Part shown: in pieces, positions 9,617 through 20,390 of the stretch
How the letters are laid out: the number at the start of each line of letters is the position of its first letter
Position numbering within the stretch: position 1 is the first letter of the stretch
The notes under the pieces: model-generated
Told to the model about the DNA's origin: nothing
The model's database searches: none
Seen by the model: only the letters and a program-made list of their open reading frames with translations
Origin: Jaenimonas drosophilae
Taxonomy: Eukaryota > Euglenozoa > Kinetoplastea > Trypanosomatida > Trypanosomatidae
DNA length: 47,093 bases
Assembly (NCBI GenBank): GCA_030849065.1
Contig: JASAON010001525.1
Location: 1 to 47,093 of the forward strand
Direction of reading: 5' to 3'
Made by a program: the position numbers and the translations under genes

Positions 9617-12174
9617 GAGGCAGGGAGGGATGCCACGCGCGAATCAAAGGAGGGGACGGCGCTAGAAAAAAAAATCAGGAAAATTGCGCGCGCGGTGCCT
9701 CACGATTGATGGACGGTACGCAGTGGCTCGCTCGTGTATATGGCAACACAAACACAAAGATGAGGAAGAAACGTTCGGAAGAAGAAAAAACAAAAGAAAA
9801 ACAGAAAATAAATAAAATGAGGAGTAAATGGAAAGAGGCACGACAACCGCAACGGCGGCACCTGTTTCTGGAGATTGATGATGAGCGGGTCTGGTTAGAA
9901 GCAGAACCCAGCACCCCACAACCTTAAAACTAAGTGAGTACAGCGAATGAAGATGCGTATGTGTGTGTTGTTGATGGGTGGGCAACAGCCAACCCACTGC
10001 AACACTGACGCTGTGACGGTAATGGCACACGTGGATGGAGCTGAAGATGTGCTGCACCGCGAGGGCGGATGATACGCACACTATTTTGTGTTTCAGGAAT
10101 CCCGAAAACAATTCTTAAAAAGATGGCGCGCAACCTTGCTCGATGCAAACAACTCAGACGTGTGAGAGCGTAGCCCTAATGTAGATGATGCATCAACGCA
10201 AAAAGAGAGGGTGAAGAAGAGGAGATGATGATGGCGAGTACAGCTCACGTGTGCATGTGTGTGTAGCATGTTGGTTGTCATACATAGACATAGAGGAGGT
10301 GTGTTTGTTAGTGGGTATAAACAGCACAGTCAGTTGCATATAGTGAAGCACAAAAATGTAAGTACGAATGAGGAAGGAAAAATGTGTTTTTCGGTGACTG
10401 TGTTTTTGAGGAGAGAGAGAAGGAGAGAGGAGTGGCAATCGCCGACCAAATAAAAAAAAATGGATAAAAAAAAGAAGGAAGCATCCACGGATATCCCCAG
10501 AACACAGCGCAGGAGAAAAAGAGGAGCCAAAAGAGGCTGAAGTTGATGTGGCGCCAACACACACACACACATGCAAACAACACGCCAACGTCGATCATAC
10601 ATAAAAATGCAACAGAGCAAAACCAAAGTGATGTGCGTGCGTGTGCGTGTGCGTGTGTGGGATCTATTCTTCTCTCACGGGCTGGGGAGGGTGTGAAGCA
10701 CGTTTTCTCTGGCACTGCCGCCAATGACGGTGGAGCTGCGTGAGCGATACTCACAAGGCAGATTCATCAAAAAAGCGTCATGAGAAGATGGGGGAGGGAG
10801 AGAGAGAGAGGTTCCGTGGAGTGCCCGCTTCACTGCGTGAATGTGTGCGTGTGTGTGTTTGTTGTGTTTAAATATGCCGGAATGAGTCTGAAGGCCACAC
10901 ACACACATACACACTTCCGTGGATGTAGGAGATACACCAGCAACATAGGGGTATCAGCAAGATCCCACGCAAACAATCAGTATTCCGCCACGGATGCAGT
11001 AGAGGAGGGGAGTGGCTGGCAAGACTGCGTCGCGCGCCGACCTCATTGCCGCCATTCCGTCTTTTAGAATGAGCGCGTGGGGCATCTCAGCCGATGTGTT
11101 CTGTGCAGATTCATCAGAATAAGCTGTGCGGTGATGATGATGATCGTACAGAGTTTAAATGGGGCGTTGGAGCTCCTCCACATACACACATACACACGAG
11201 ATTCATCGCCACATGAATGAGTACGTGTGAAAGCGGTAGGCCATCAACCCATGATTGTATGCGCACCACAAAAACAAAACTGCGCTGGACTCGTATCATC
11301 AACATCCATACTCAGGGGCTCATCCTGCAGATGTAGGGGGGAGCATTGTTGGCATCAAAACGAAGAACACAAAAGAAACAAAAAAAAGAAAAGAAACGAG
11401 TCGGTGTGTGATGGCATCTGCCATCCCCACCAACTCTATCCAGCATAACCGTGTTAGTGTGTGTTTCTTCTTTAGATATAAATAATGAGCATCTCAGCCT
11501 GAGTATACGTGATGCCTGTGCGCCCACTGCAATCGGCAGCACAACTCCGCGCAACACAAAAATCCTCTTCCCAACCTGGAAGTGTGGGAGAGGAATATGA
11601 AGATCATGTTAAGCATTCACTTCAAGTATATGTGCGTAGTAGGTATGAGTCTTGTCGCTGTTGTTGCTTGCTTTGTGTGTTTGGAGTAACAGATGCCCGC
11701 ATGCGTTGAAAGTTCTGCTTCAGCCGCACAACACATCAAAAAATAACAGCAACAAGAACGTGGTAAATCAGCAGAAGTACTGCCCACCCTCTCTACAGGC
11801 ATAAACGTGAGGGGGGGGGGCAAAAATAAAAACAACAACAACATCAGAAAAAACTGTTTAAAACATCTTTAAAGAATAAAAAACACAAAAACAACAACAG
11901 CCATGATGCATCCACAGATACCTCCTTACTGTGTGTGCAGAATAAGGCTGCGTAGGCTCCACGAGATGGCCTCCATCTCCACCAATTCACGCAAAAAAAA
12001 AAAAGAACCACCAACAAGACTTTGAATACATGTCTGAGTGAGGAGCAGAAGTGAAGTAGCACAGCATCATCATCATCAACAACAATGTGATGAGGTGCGA
12101 TGCCATTTGCTAGGCTCACTTTTTTTTCTTTTTTCGTTGATATAAAAAAAAAAAAAATTCGTGTGCTTGACGAA
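9527..12174. other. Spacer between A3 and A4
   Basis: No gene is supported over 2.6 kb. It is a mix of GT/CA dinucleotide runs (about 10255-10262, 10558-10570, 10635-10659), a GA run near 10797-10810, a G run near 11812-11820, A-rich runs and a CAT repeat near 12066-12077. A T-rich block at 12120-12134 and an A13 run at about 12147-12159 sit just beyond the A4 stop. Confidence 0.6.
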
Positions 12175-14481
12175 CTAAATCGACGACGCCTGATCTACAT
12201 TTATGAGCTCACCTCCGCCAACACACTCGCCAATGATGATGCTTGCCGGGCAGTGAAGTCTGGAGGAGGTCAAGCACTCCAGCGACGACGTTGAGGATGA
12301 GATGGCGGCGGTTGCAACGGAATACACCGTCGATGGCACCATCACATCCGCCGCAGCTGATGGTGATGTGCTGGTGCAGCTCGCTGCTCGCAGCAGCCAC
12401 GATGCGCGTGGAATGTGCTCCTGCAGACATGTTGATGGGGCATCCATGTGAATCGAGAGAGATGTTGCGAGATCCGTTGAGGAGTCATCTTGAGCGGGAT
12501 GGGTTGGGGGAGAAGATGGCGGCAGTGGCAGAACCGGCGCCATGGCAAAGATGGAGGTGGAAATGGATGATGATGCACGCATGTTGTTGTTGTTGTTGGC
12601 AACGCCACCCTCGTACTGTGCCGTAGAATTGCGTCGAAGTCGCGGCTGTGGTAGTTGTGGTTGATCCTCATCGATGCACGTGGCGCCAGTGACGAAGGAG
12701 GAGGAGATGCTGTACTCCTGTGATACGCACACAGGGTGGTGGTGGCGCACACCAGCCAGCGGAGGTTCCAGCGGGGTTTCCCAAGACATGGCCGCCATGG
12801 TGCGATTGAGTTCCGCCGTGCCCGCCGATGATGTGGATGCCGCCGGCATCAACGGAGGAGGACTTGCGGCACTCCTCACAGCTACATCACTTGTGGCAAC
12901 GTGGGGTACGACAGCCTCATCCTCATCCTCATCATCTACATCATTTACATCCACATCATTTACAGCTTCGTCGTTCAGATTCTCTCCCTCCTCCACGCCC
13001 TCATCCTTGTGCTCCTCGTCGGGCTCTGCGCCAAAGGAGCCAAAACCGCCGAAAAGTGAGAAGAGTCCCGCGCTGTCGCGCATCTTTTCTTGCATCAAAC
13101 GCAGCGACGGGCTAATCTCTTCCGGCTGCAGCACGAACTGCGCCAACACCTCCGCACTCGGTGAGCCAGGCTCCTCCGCCGTGGCACCTTCACCCCAGTG
13201 TTGTTGTGTGCGTGAGCTGTTGCCCGCTCGAAAGCTGTGGTAGCTGCCGTCCTGCTTCAGTGGCGATGAGCGTGCAACAGCCGCCATCTCGCTGTTGGTC
13301 GTTGATTCTGCCTCCTCGCCATCGCCAATCAATACAGAAACGGTCGGGCAGAAGGAGACGCACACACGTCGAGGGCTGCGTTGATGGCTTGGATGGTTGC
13401 TGTGGCTGAAGCCCAAGCTCACGCTGGAGTTGTTGGCATCGTGGATGGAGGTGAGGGAATCATCGGAGATGGTGCGGCGTCCAACCACGTCCGAAGTGAA
13501 TGAGCGGCGATGCACAATACGCTCAAGTGAAACTAAACTCTCAGATTCTTCTTCCTCATCACGTTGCGCACCATCATCATCATCATCATCGTCGTTCTCT
13601 TCTTCTTCATCTCCATCACCTTCGTCTTCTTCTACTTCCTCCTCCTCGGTGATACCATGAACCACAATATCCTCCACCTCGTCTTCCTCCAACACATCAT
13701 CGTGCAAAATACCGTCGAGCACCACAAGTGTTGGCAACAGCGGTGATTGGCAGCTGCGCAACACCTCATCCTCCGCCCCAACCGCCTCCTCCAAGATGCG
13801 CCGTTGGGGGCGCAGCGAAACCAGCGCCGACGACGCCGATCGCGCCGCGATGATGGGCGATGGCAGAGCAGATATGGTGATGGTGGCAGAAGAGATACTC
13901 ACGTCAACGGGCGAGGCTGGGTTCGACGACTGCAGGAGCACGTCATCTTCATGTTTCGGGCTGTTGCGTCGGCGGTTGCGCTGAGAGTGTGTCTGTGGTG
14001 GTTGTGGGAAGAAGGCGCCATCATCTGCGGGAGCACTACAGCGCAAACGTGGAAGATGGCCCGTTGAGCTCGTTGATGATGCAACAACCATTTCTGAATG
14101 CATCTTGTTGATGGAGGGGGCCGAAAAGGATGGACCAACGAGGTGCGCAGATGGCGCGTTGGAGAGTATCATCGGGAAGGTGAAGGTGGTCGGGCTGTGC
14201 TCAATGGGGCTCGCTGGGCGACGGGGCAGGCTTGGATAAACTGGTCGGAGCAACATCGTCCCGCCAGCATGTTCCTCCTCCTCTTCCTCCATCTCATCAT
14301 AACAGACGATGTTTGGATTAGATTTAGATTTGCTCGGGCGGCATTCTTCACGTGGCAAACACTTTGGTGGCAGCTCCATCATCGAAGCCACTTGCCGGCG
14401 TATACGGTTGTGATAAATTGGCCGCGAGAGGCTGCTCGCGCTAAAGCTCTTCTCCATCTCTGGAGATGCACGATGATGCAT
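12175..14481 (-). CDS. A4: probable tandem-family protein, acidic, 768 aa
   Basis: Function is unknown. This is the largest member, starting MHHRASPEMEKSFSA. It has six Glu near 70, a very acidic region near 272-312 ending in seven Asp, and a second acidic stretch near 497-524. It has no signal peptide or membrane segment. A S-P-R-R site directly precedes CVSFCPTVSVLIG (about 370-382), a weak motif-1 relative closest to CVSFLSLTQV in A10. SLRLMQEKMRDSAGLFSLF near 458-476 resembles motif 2 with a Phe/Gly-rich tail. Membership therefore rests on motif 2, position, size and composition. The start is well supported: it is the first ATG after a classic CCCCCTGCAG acceptor 47 bases upstream. Confidence 0.8.
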   Translation of the reverse strand: MHHRASPEMEKSFSASSLSRPIYHNRIRRQVASMMELPPKCLPREECRPSKSKSNPNIVCYDEMEEEEEEHAGGTMLLRPVYPSLPRRPASPIEHSPTTFTFPMILSNAPSAHLVGPSFSAPSINKMHSEMVVASSTSSTGHLPRLRCSAPADDGAFFPQPPQTHSQRNRRRNSPKHEDDVLLQSSNPASPVDVSISSATITISALPSPIIAARSASSALVSLRPQRRILEEAVGAEDEVLRSCQSPLLPTLVVLDGILHDDVLEEDEVEDIVVHGITEEEEVEEDEGDGDEEEENDDDDDDDGAQRDEEEESESLVSLERIVHRRSFTSDVVGRRTISDDSLTSIHDANNSSVSLGFSHSNHPSHQRSPRRVCVSFCPTVSVLIGDGEEAESTTNSEMAAVARSSPLKQDGSYHSFRAGNSSRTQQHWGEGATAEEPGSPSAEVLAQFVLQPEEISPSLRLMQEKMRDSAGLFSLFGGFGSFGAEPDEEHKDEGVEEGENLNDEAVNDVDVNDVDDEDEDEAVVPHVATSDVAVRSAASPPPLMPAASTSSAGTAELNRTMAAMSWETPLEPPLAGVRHHHPVCVSQEYSISSSFVTGATCIDEDQPQLPQPRLRRNSTAQYEGGVANNNNNMRASSSISTSIFAMAPVLPLPPSSPPTHPAQDDSSTDLATSLSIHMDAPSTCLQEHIPRASWLLRAASCTSTSPSAAADVMVPSTVYSVATAAISSSTSSLECLTSSRLHCPASIIIGECVGGGELINVDQASSI

Positions 14482-14560
14482 GGCAAACAAGGATGATTGT
14501 TGTTGCTGCAGATGTGTTCGTGGATGTCCTGCAGGGGGCAGTAGCACAAGAAAAATAAGA
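14482..14560 (-). promoter_or_regulatory. Probable splice acceptor of A4
   Basis: The minus strand reads TTATTTTTCTTG, then a C run and CTGCAG with AG at 14530-14529, leaving a 47-base leader with no upstream ATG. It is among the clearest acceptor-like sites in the window. Confidence 0.55.
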
Positions 14561-15767
14561 TGGCTGTGTTCGGTGTATGAAAATATTGGAATGACCAACC
14601 ACAGGAGAGAGCACACGTGTGTCTGTGTGTGTGTGTGAGAATCAGCAAGAAACGTGAAGGAGCTTGATGGAAGGATTCGTTGTGCGTTGATACTATGCAA
14701 CACCCTCGCACCTCCAACAAGATAATCTGTGCTCTTCACAGCTACTCTCAGCAATGAGTGGCCAACAACAACAGCAACAACAAAAAAAAGAGAACGAAAT
14801 AAAACTGCGAAGATAAGAAAACTAAAGTGGCCTATCAAGTGAAACGAACAGCGCGGTGTTTGTGAGGGCGAGCCTCCACACGCGGCAAACTACTTTGAAA
14901 CAACAACAACAACAACACAAGAGGAAGAAGAAGAAGATGATAGTGATGAAGATCATGTTGCTCACATCAGCATGAAGAGTGTGATGGCCATGAATGTGTA
15001 TGTTGGTGTATTTGGGAAAAAGAGAGCCCACTCACGTAGTCGCGGCGGGCACATGAATGAGTGGGCGTGGCCCATCCAACAATCATCCTAAACCTCTGAC
15101 AGTAACCCATGCTCCATCACAATCAGCACACGGCGGAGCGCAACAACACGCAACAACAACAACCAAAAAAACAACAACTCAAAAAGGAATAATCCTTCAC
15201 CTCCGCACATCACCCAAACCACATTTTGGAATGTCGGTGCAACACGTTGGCGTGTGGCCGCCCCTCCCGCGGCATGTGTCAGAAGGCTGCTTCATCATGC
15301 GTTTTTTTTTCATCACTACCATCAAAGCACCAAAATACGAAGTAGATGAGAATAAAAAAAAGCATTGATGCTCGTGACAACAACTCAGACTCAGAAGAAA
15401 AAAAAAAGAAGAGGAAAAACCAAGAGAGGAAGGAAGAAGATACGTTTGTTTTGTGGTGGCCCTTCAAAACTACACCACGTGTAGATGCCGCCGAATCATC
15501 ACCTCCTCCATCTACATGTGCGCCAACGAAACAAAAAAAAAACTGATACAAACAAAAAACGTTGAAAAAAAAAAGCGTCGGCCAGATCAACAAGGGAAGA
15601 GGGAGGTGACGATGGCACCGCGCATCTGTGTGTGCTGGTGTGGTGCAGAAGAAAGAGGAAGGAGGAGGTGGGCCACTAGGGAAGAAGAAACAACAACGCT
15701 CCACGCCGGGCAATCATCACCCCATCTGGAGCTCGCCGACATCAACATCGACTTATTAGCAACGTTT

Positions 15768-15793
15768 GCAGGTCAGGCACACACCTGACCTGC
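15768..15793. repeat. Perfect 10-bp hairpin, 6-base loop
   Basis: GCAGGTCAGG at 15768-15777 is followed by the loop CACACA and the exact reverse complement CCTGACCTGC at 15784-15793. It lies about 570 bases beyond the A5 stop, in the 3' flank of A5. No T-run or other terminator feature accompanies it. Confidence 0.85.
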
Positions 15794-16359
15794 CTTGAGA
15801 ATACAAAACTCAGGGAAAACAAAAGTTGGCGTACTAGTTGTGTTGTTGCACTCACTGTTGCCTCCGCTAGAGGATACTTCTTCGTACATGCAGCAACACA
15901 AGAGTGTGCTGCTCTTCTTCACATCAAGAGAACTGACATACATGGACTGAGTGGGCACAAATTAACACATACAAACACACACACACACACAAAAAGAGAA
16001 AGAGAAGCATCTGAAGAGGTATGAGATGGCAGTAAATCTTATGCTGTGCCCATCAATCCTGCTTCTTCTCCTGACGAAGTGGTTGTTGTTGTTTTGAGGT
16101 GTGTGTGCACGTGTGTGTGTGTGTGTGAGGAAGAAGAGGAGGAGGAGGCAGAACCCAGAAAAAAAAACAAAGATAAACAGAACTCAACCATCCATCATCA
16201 ACAACAACAACACGTGAATACAAGATCATGAGTACCAACACACAACGTCAGCGGCAGCCAACAAAGAGTCATTGCCACGAGCGACGAGGGGGCAGTGAGA
16301 TGCGATAGAGTTGTGTGATTGGCTCTGGAGAGGGTTAAGGAGTGGATGCCACAACAACA

Positions 16360-17490
16360 CTAATGATCATCATCATCACCATCATCCTTCTCATCCTCTC
16401 CGTCTTGTGCCTTGGGTGAAAAGAAGAGTGCGCCCCACGACTTCTTCATTTGCCGCATCGCCATGAATTTATCACTGTGCCGTGTTGTGTTGTTTTCCAT
16501 CAGCGGCACAACGTCGGGCGTACCTTGTTCAGGTGAGTTTGGCTCCGTCAAGGCAATGGAAGATACGTGAAGGCCATCATCTGCATCCACGCCCAGATTG
16601 CATGTATTGGTTGGCACATCAACATTGGTGCGATGGCGGGTGTTGCTACTCGAGACAAGAATCGAAGGCCCAGCGTGCGGAGCTACAACCGTGGGCAGTG
16701 CCTCACTCATCTCACGCACACACGCACCACCTCGTTCTCTTACACGTTCATCATCATCATCATCAACATCATTCTCATCCTCATCAGAAGAGGAGGAGAA
16801 GGAGGGTATGTTATCCACGAGGGGAGGCCCCTCCAGGCCACCAACGCTCGGCAGACGGCGGCTGTGTCGCGGAGTGGCAGAAACTTTCACCTCCTCCGAC
16901 TCATTCTCAGTTTCCACGGAGTTGTTTGAGTTGGTGGTGGAGTCCAAGAGACGAAAGCTGCCATGCTCCAGATGGCGGCCAACCTCGTGAGATGCTTCGG
17001 TTGGGACACGAATGAGGCACGAACGTGGCTGACGTCGATGCCCAAGTGGGTGCGGACGTACATCCTCCACCATGCTCATCTTCACCACCTCCGTCACGAT
17101 GGCCTCGTCCGTGCCAACCTCCAACAACTCAATCGGTGTGGTGGTTAGCGTCTCGTCAATGGAGCGGCGCTGCTCAGAGCTACCTGCACTTGCCGCACGC
17201 ACACATGTACGTGTGCCACTCGATGTAGTGGCATTCACGATGGATGCATCAAATGCCGTGGTTGGTTGTGGAGGTGGGGTAGCTACTACGCCATGTTGTC
17301 CGCGTGGTGAGGTGCGACGAAATGACGATGATAATCGGCATTGATGTGCATCAACGCCATCCATCTTCGGCCGCAACACCTTTGATGGCCGCTCCTTCAC
17401 ACCAATGCGGCCAACGCTCATGATGGAGCAATACCTGGCCGAGTTAGTTCCTCCACCGTTGTAGGGCACATGGCTTCCTACACAGCTCAT
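16360..17490 (-). CDS. A5: probable tandem-family protein, 376 aa
   Basis: Function is unknown. The protein starts MSCVGSHVPYNGGG and has an acidic Ser/Asp/Glu region at 231-248 and an Asp-rich C-terminus at 365-376. It has no membrane segment once the upstream pyrimidine-derived hydrophobic extension is excluded. Motif 2 is clear near the C-terminus: MAMRQMKKSWGALFF at 343-357, with Trp five residues before Phe as in A6, A9 and A10. Motif 1 is degenerate: either LHVSSIALTE at 307-316 or IPSFSSSSDED at 228-238. R-H-S-R-R and R-T-S-P-R basic/proline sites occur. The ATG at 17490 is the first after an acceptor AG at 17533-17532. Its coding-like start and poly-pyrimidine flank fit the other genes. 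Confidence 0.78.
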   Translation of the reverse strand: MSCVGSHVPYNGGGTNSARYCSIMSVGRIGVKERPSKVLRPKMDGVDAHQCRLSSSFRRTSPRGQHGVVATPPPQPTTAFDASIVNATTSSGTRTCVRAASAGSSEQRRSIDETLTTTPIELLEVGTDEAIVTEVVKMSMVEDVRPHPLGHRRQPRSCLIRVPTEASHEVGRHLEHGSFRLLDSTTNSNNSVETENESEEVKVSATPRHSRRLPSVGGLEGPPLVDNIPSFSSSSDEDENDVDDDDDERVRERGGACVREMSEALPTVVAPHAGPSILVSSSNTRHRTNVDVPTNTCNLGVDADDGLHVSSIALTEPNSPEQGTPDVVPLMENNTTRHSDKFMAMRQMKKSWGALFFSPKAQDGEDEKDDGDDDDH

Positions 17491-17606
17491 GATACGATGA
17501 GTGCCGGTTGAATATGTTGTGGGGAATTGATCTTTGCGTTGTCCGTGGGAGGGTGGGAGGGGGGGGAGTACCGAATTGGGTTGTGGGAAGAGTGAAAAAA
17601 AAAAAG
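17491..17606 (-). promoter_or_regulatory. Probable splice acceptor of A5
   Basis: The minus strand has a T11 run at about 17605-17595 followed by C-rich tracts, with the first AG at 17533-17532, 41 bases before the ATG. The frame continues open through this tract, but translating it gives only pyrimidine-encoded Phe/Leu/Pro runs, which argues it is leader. Confidence 0.5.
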
Positions 17607-19586
17607 ATGCGGCAGCACTCTGTGTGAGGACCCAAAGTTGGTGCGCTAAGAATCCTGCAACGCAGCAAATCGATGGATCTGTGCGTTGTGGAGCAGGTGG
17701 GAGGAGCAAAACACACCGCCGTTGTGTGGCTGATTGATGGTGATGGAGATAGCAATCAGCGCTGACTCTTTTTCTGGGTGAATACACCACAGTAACAACA
17801 ACAAACAACAAAAAAAGCACAACAGGAAATGAAACAAAGTGGTATATCTGATGAAATGATTTATACTTTCGTGAAAAAAAAGATGGAAACACTACGCACG
17901 CCCTTAGAAGCCAAGGAAGTGCTTCTGTGTGGCTTGACTCTCACTCACTCTCTCTCTGGGTGTATGGATAGTAGCTGGATGATGGAGGGGAGATTGCTTA
18001 TCGCTCCTCCTCTTTCAGTGTGGTGCTACTACTACTCCGCCTAACTACAACAAGAAGATGAATGATGTGTGTGAAGGGAGATAAAGGGAGGTGTAGGAGA
18101 GTCACTACGAGAAGCATGTTGATGCACGAATAACCGGCACAGTATAATGAGGGAAAAGATGTGTTTGGAGTGAAAAAAAAAGCAAAAAAAAAAGCACAAA
18201 CGCACGTACTCTCAGATGATGATGGAATCGTGGGGGTTAAGGATCAAATATGCTGGGGATAGGTGGGAGAGGAGCGAGTTACTTGGAGTGATCCTCAATG
18301 AAACAAAAAAAAAAACGTCGCGCATTGCACGTGATGATGTGGATGGCCCTCTGTAGCAACAGTTGGCATCCACTTCACCATCATATGATCTCAGCATGAT
18401 GAGGTGCATATACGAACGGAGATGGAAACACATCTTCATACACGCATCTTCGTAGCGAGTTGGTAAAGCCCCATTCCCACGTAGGCATGATGTTCCAGCA
18501 AACAAACAAAAGAAAAAAAAACCAACAGTTTAGGGCTGCAGCAATTTACATACTCAATGAGGTGCCATCATCAAAAAGCTGTGTAGTCCTGAGTGTGTGC
18601 GCGCGTGTATGTGCGTGTGTGAGTACGCCCCAATAGCGTCAAGGCCGTTGTGCCAAACGGCGATGAACCAACAACGACGGTAAAATATGAAAGAAAAAGA
18701 AAAAAAAAAGCTAGACATGCCATGCATGCCCCTGATGGGTACCATACATGTATGAAGGAATTTAGTGCATCGTCTTCACCAACTTGGTTTGTGTGGCAAT
18801 GAATGCGGTGTAGCCGCAAACACGAACCAAACCATGGGCGAGTCCCTCAACGTGCACGTCAGCATATCATCCGCTTCCAACAACAACAAACGACAACAAC
18901 ATATAAAATCAAACAACAACATCAAGAGTACATAGTGGTGGGAGCAAGAAACATCACGCAGATGTGGACGAAGAGATCCCAATGGAGGAGAAAAGATGAG
19001 AGAGAGAGAGGAGGAGGTGAAGAGTAGCTTCACGCCCCAACCGCGTGCAAGACGGCGGAGTAGTTGGCACCCACAAGCAAAAAAACGAACAAACAAAAAC
19101 AAAGGGCAAGTGCCGGCAACACCATGTAGGGCCAAGAGAAATAGCTCATGGATCATGTGTACGATGAGGTTGTTGTTGTCCGTGCTAGAGGGAAAAAAGA
19201 AAGAAACATCATCATCTACCGAGCATAACTGGCAGATTGAGGAGCGGGAATTCTTCGCCATCAGCATCGTCACCACCCCCCTCTCATCGCACTCCTCACG
19301 ATGAGAACGATATGCAGCGTACTGTGAAAAACAAACAACAACTTTCATGTATAGCACATGGAAAGTCAGGCAGAGGAACAGAATTGGCAGATATATGGTG
19401 GTAGAGAAAAGAGGCCAACGAGTCCAAGACACGAAGAGAAGCGAGCACCGCTACAACATTATGAGGGCAAAAAAAAAAACAGCGCCCGCACGATCTTGGC
19501 CAAAATTTGGTGTGGTGAATCCCCTTCCCCTTCCTCCTCCATGCATCCCCGGATGATGAATGCGTGGCGCTGCTTCCCAACGTTTA
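17491..19586. other. Spacer between A5 and A6
   Basis: No gene is supported over 2.1 kb. A-rich runs are scattered throughout (for example around 18173-18192 and 18305-18317), with GT repeats near 18596-18621 and CAA-rich sequence near 18870-18920. I see no conserved element. Confidence 0.6.
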
Positions 19587-20150
19587 CTACTCCTCTGTGG
19601 TGGTTTCTACTACAGCACCAGCTCCACACGCACTGTGTGGGGATGTCGGATCCATCACCTCATTCATGGTTGTTGTGGCACCTCCACCACCGTTGGAGAA
19701 GCGATTCATATTCATGTTGGCCGCTGATTTTCCCATCTCGATACCGTTAAAGCGTACAAAGTTCCAGTTTGCCAAGTTGGCCTGCATATCGTGCAACACG
19801 GGGCTGTGAAGCATCTGGCTCGCTGTGCTCAGGACGGAGATGTCTCCACCTCCCACACTTCCACGACGTTCAGGAAGCGCCAACGGGTGCTCTGCAGCTG
19901 CTTCAGCAGCATCGGCACCATGACGTGTTTGTGTGGAGCGCTGCGGGCTTTGAGGGCGCAGTTGATCTACGGAGATGAAAGAGAGGAATGCTGGTACACT
20001 TCCATGATCCATGGTTGTATCGCTTGTGCGTCTGCTTGGGGTGGCGGTGGTTGGTGGCAAGGGGCCGGCGAGAGGGTCCAGAGACATACACGTCATGGAA
20101 AGTTGTGTTTCAGCATCCAACTCCAGTGGCTTGCTACGACTGAGCTCCAT
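19587..20150 (-). CDS. A6: smallest tandem-family protein, 187 aa, both motifs
   Basis: Function is unknown. This is the minimal member and so the most informative. It starts MELSRSKPLELDAETQ. Motif 1 is SVPAFLSFISVDQL at 51-64; motif 2 is VLHDMQANLANWNFVRF at 118-134, so the two lie about 53 residues apart. The core N-W-x-F-x-x-F matches A10 exactly. The linker is Ser/Arg/Gln-rich with an Ala/Glu stretch. P-S-R-R-T-S sits at 38-43 in place of the usual S/T-P-R-R. The tail has Gly/Thr/Asn runs (150-187). There is no signal peptide or membrane segment. The ATG at 20150 follows a GTG codon, so this is the only reasonable start. Because the protein is almost only the two motifs plus linker, it argues that these are the functional core. 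Confidence 0.82.
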   Translation of the reverse strand: MELSRSKPLELDAETQLSMTCMSLDPLAGPLPPTTATPSRRTSDTTMDHGSVPAFLSFISVDQLRPQSPQRSTQTRHGADAAEAAAEHPLALPERRGSVGGGDISVLSTASQMLHSPVLHDMQANLANWNFVRFNGIEMGKSAANMNMNRFSNGGGGATTTMNEVMDPTSPHSACGAGAVVETTTEE

Positions 20151-20390
20151 CACTCACAGCAGTATAGGGTGTGTGTGGGTGTGTTAGGAACAGGAGGTGT
20201 GAAGTGTGTTGAAGGAGAACACACAACACACAAAAGGAAATGATATGAGTAGGTGTACGTTGATCTCTCTCTAAGCACCAGAGCTACTGCGGCTGATGTC
20301 TGTGGTGGATCGTTGTGTTTAAACAACGCCAACAATAACTCCTTCCATGTGTTGATGGGTGAAGAACGAAGAAGAAGAGGAAGAAGTGAA
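20151..20390 (-). promoter_or_regulatory. Possible splice acceptor and leader of A6
   Basis: A CTTCTTCC-type pyrimidine tract at about 20390-20358 on the minus strand is followed by its first AG at 20343-20342, giving a leader of about 190 bases. The leader contains a CA-rich stretch near 20181-20166. Several later AGs make the exact site uncertain. Confidence 0.35.

Larger units (their letters stand above)
14482..16359. other. Spacer between A4 and A5
   Basis: No gene is supported. It contains CAA repeats at about 14763-14785 and 14900-14914, many A runs, a perfect 10-bp inverted repeat at 15768-15793, (CA)n near 15974-15990, (GT)n near 16115-16130 and a CAA run near 16200-16211. Confidence 0.6.

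Noticed and set aside
14482..14838. Hydrophobic N-terminal extension of A4 (and similar ones in A5, A9 and A12) as a signal peptide or membrane anchor
   Set aside because: These extensions translate the pyrimidine tract and acceptor region; the first ATG after the predicted acceptor excludes them.
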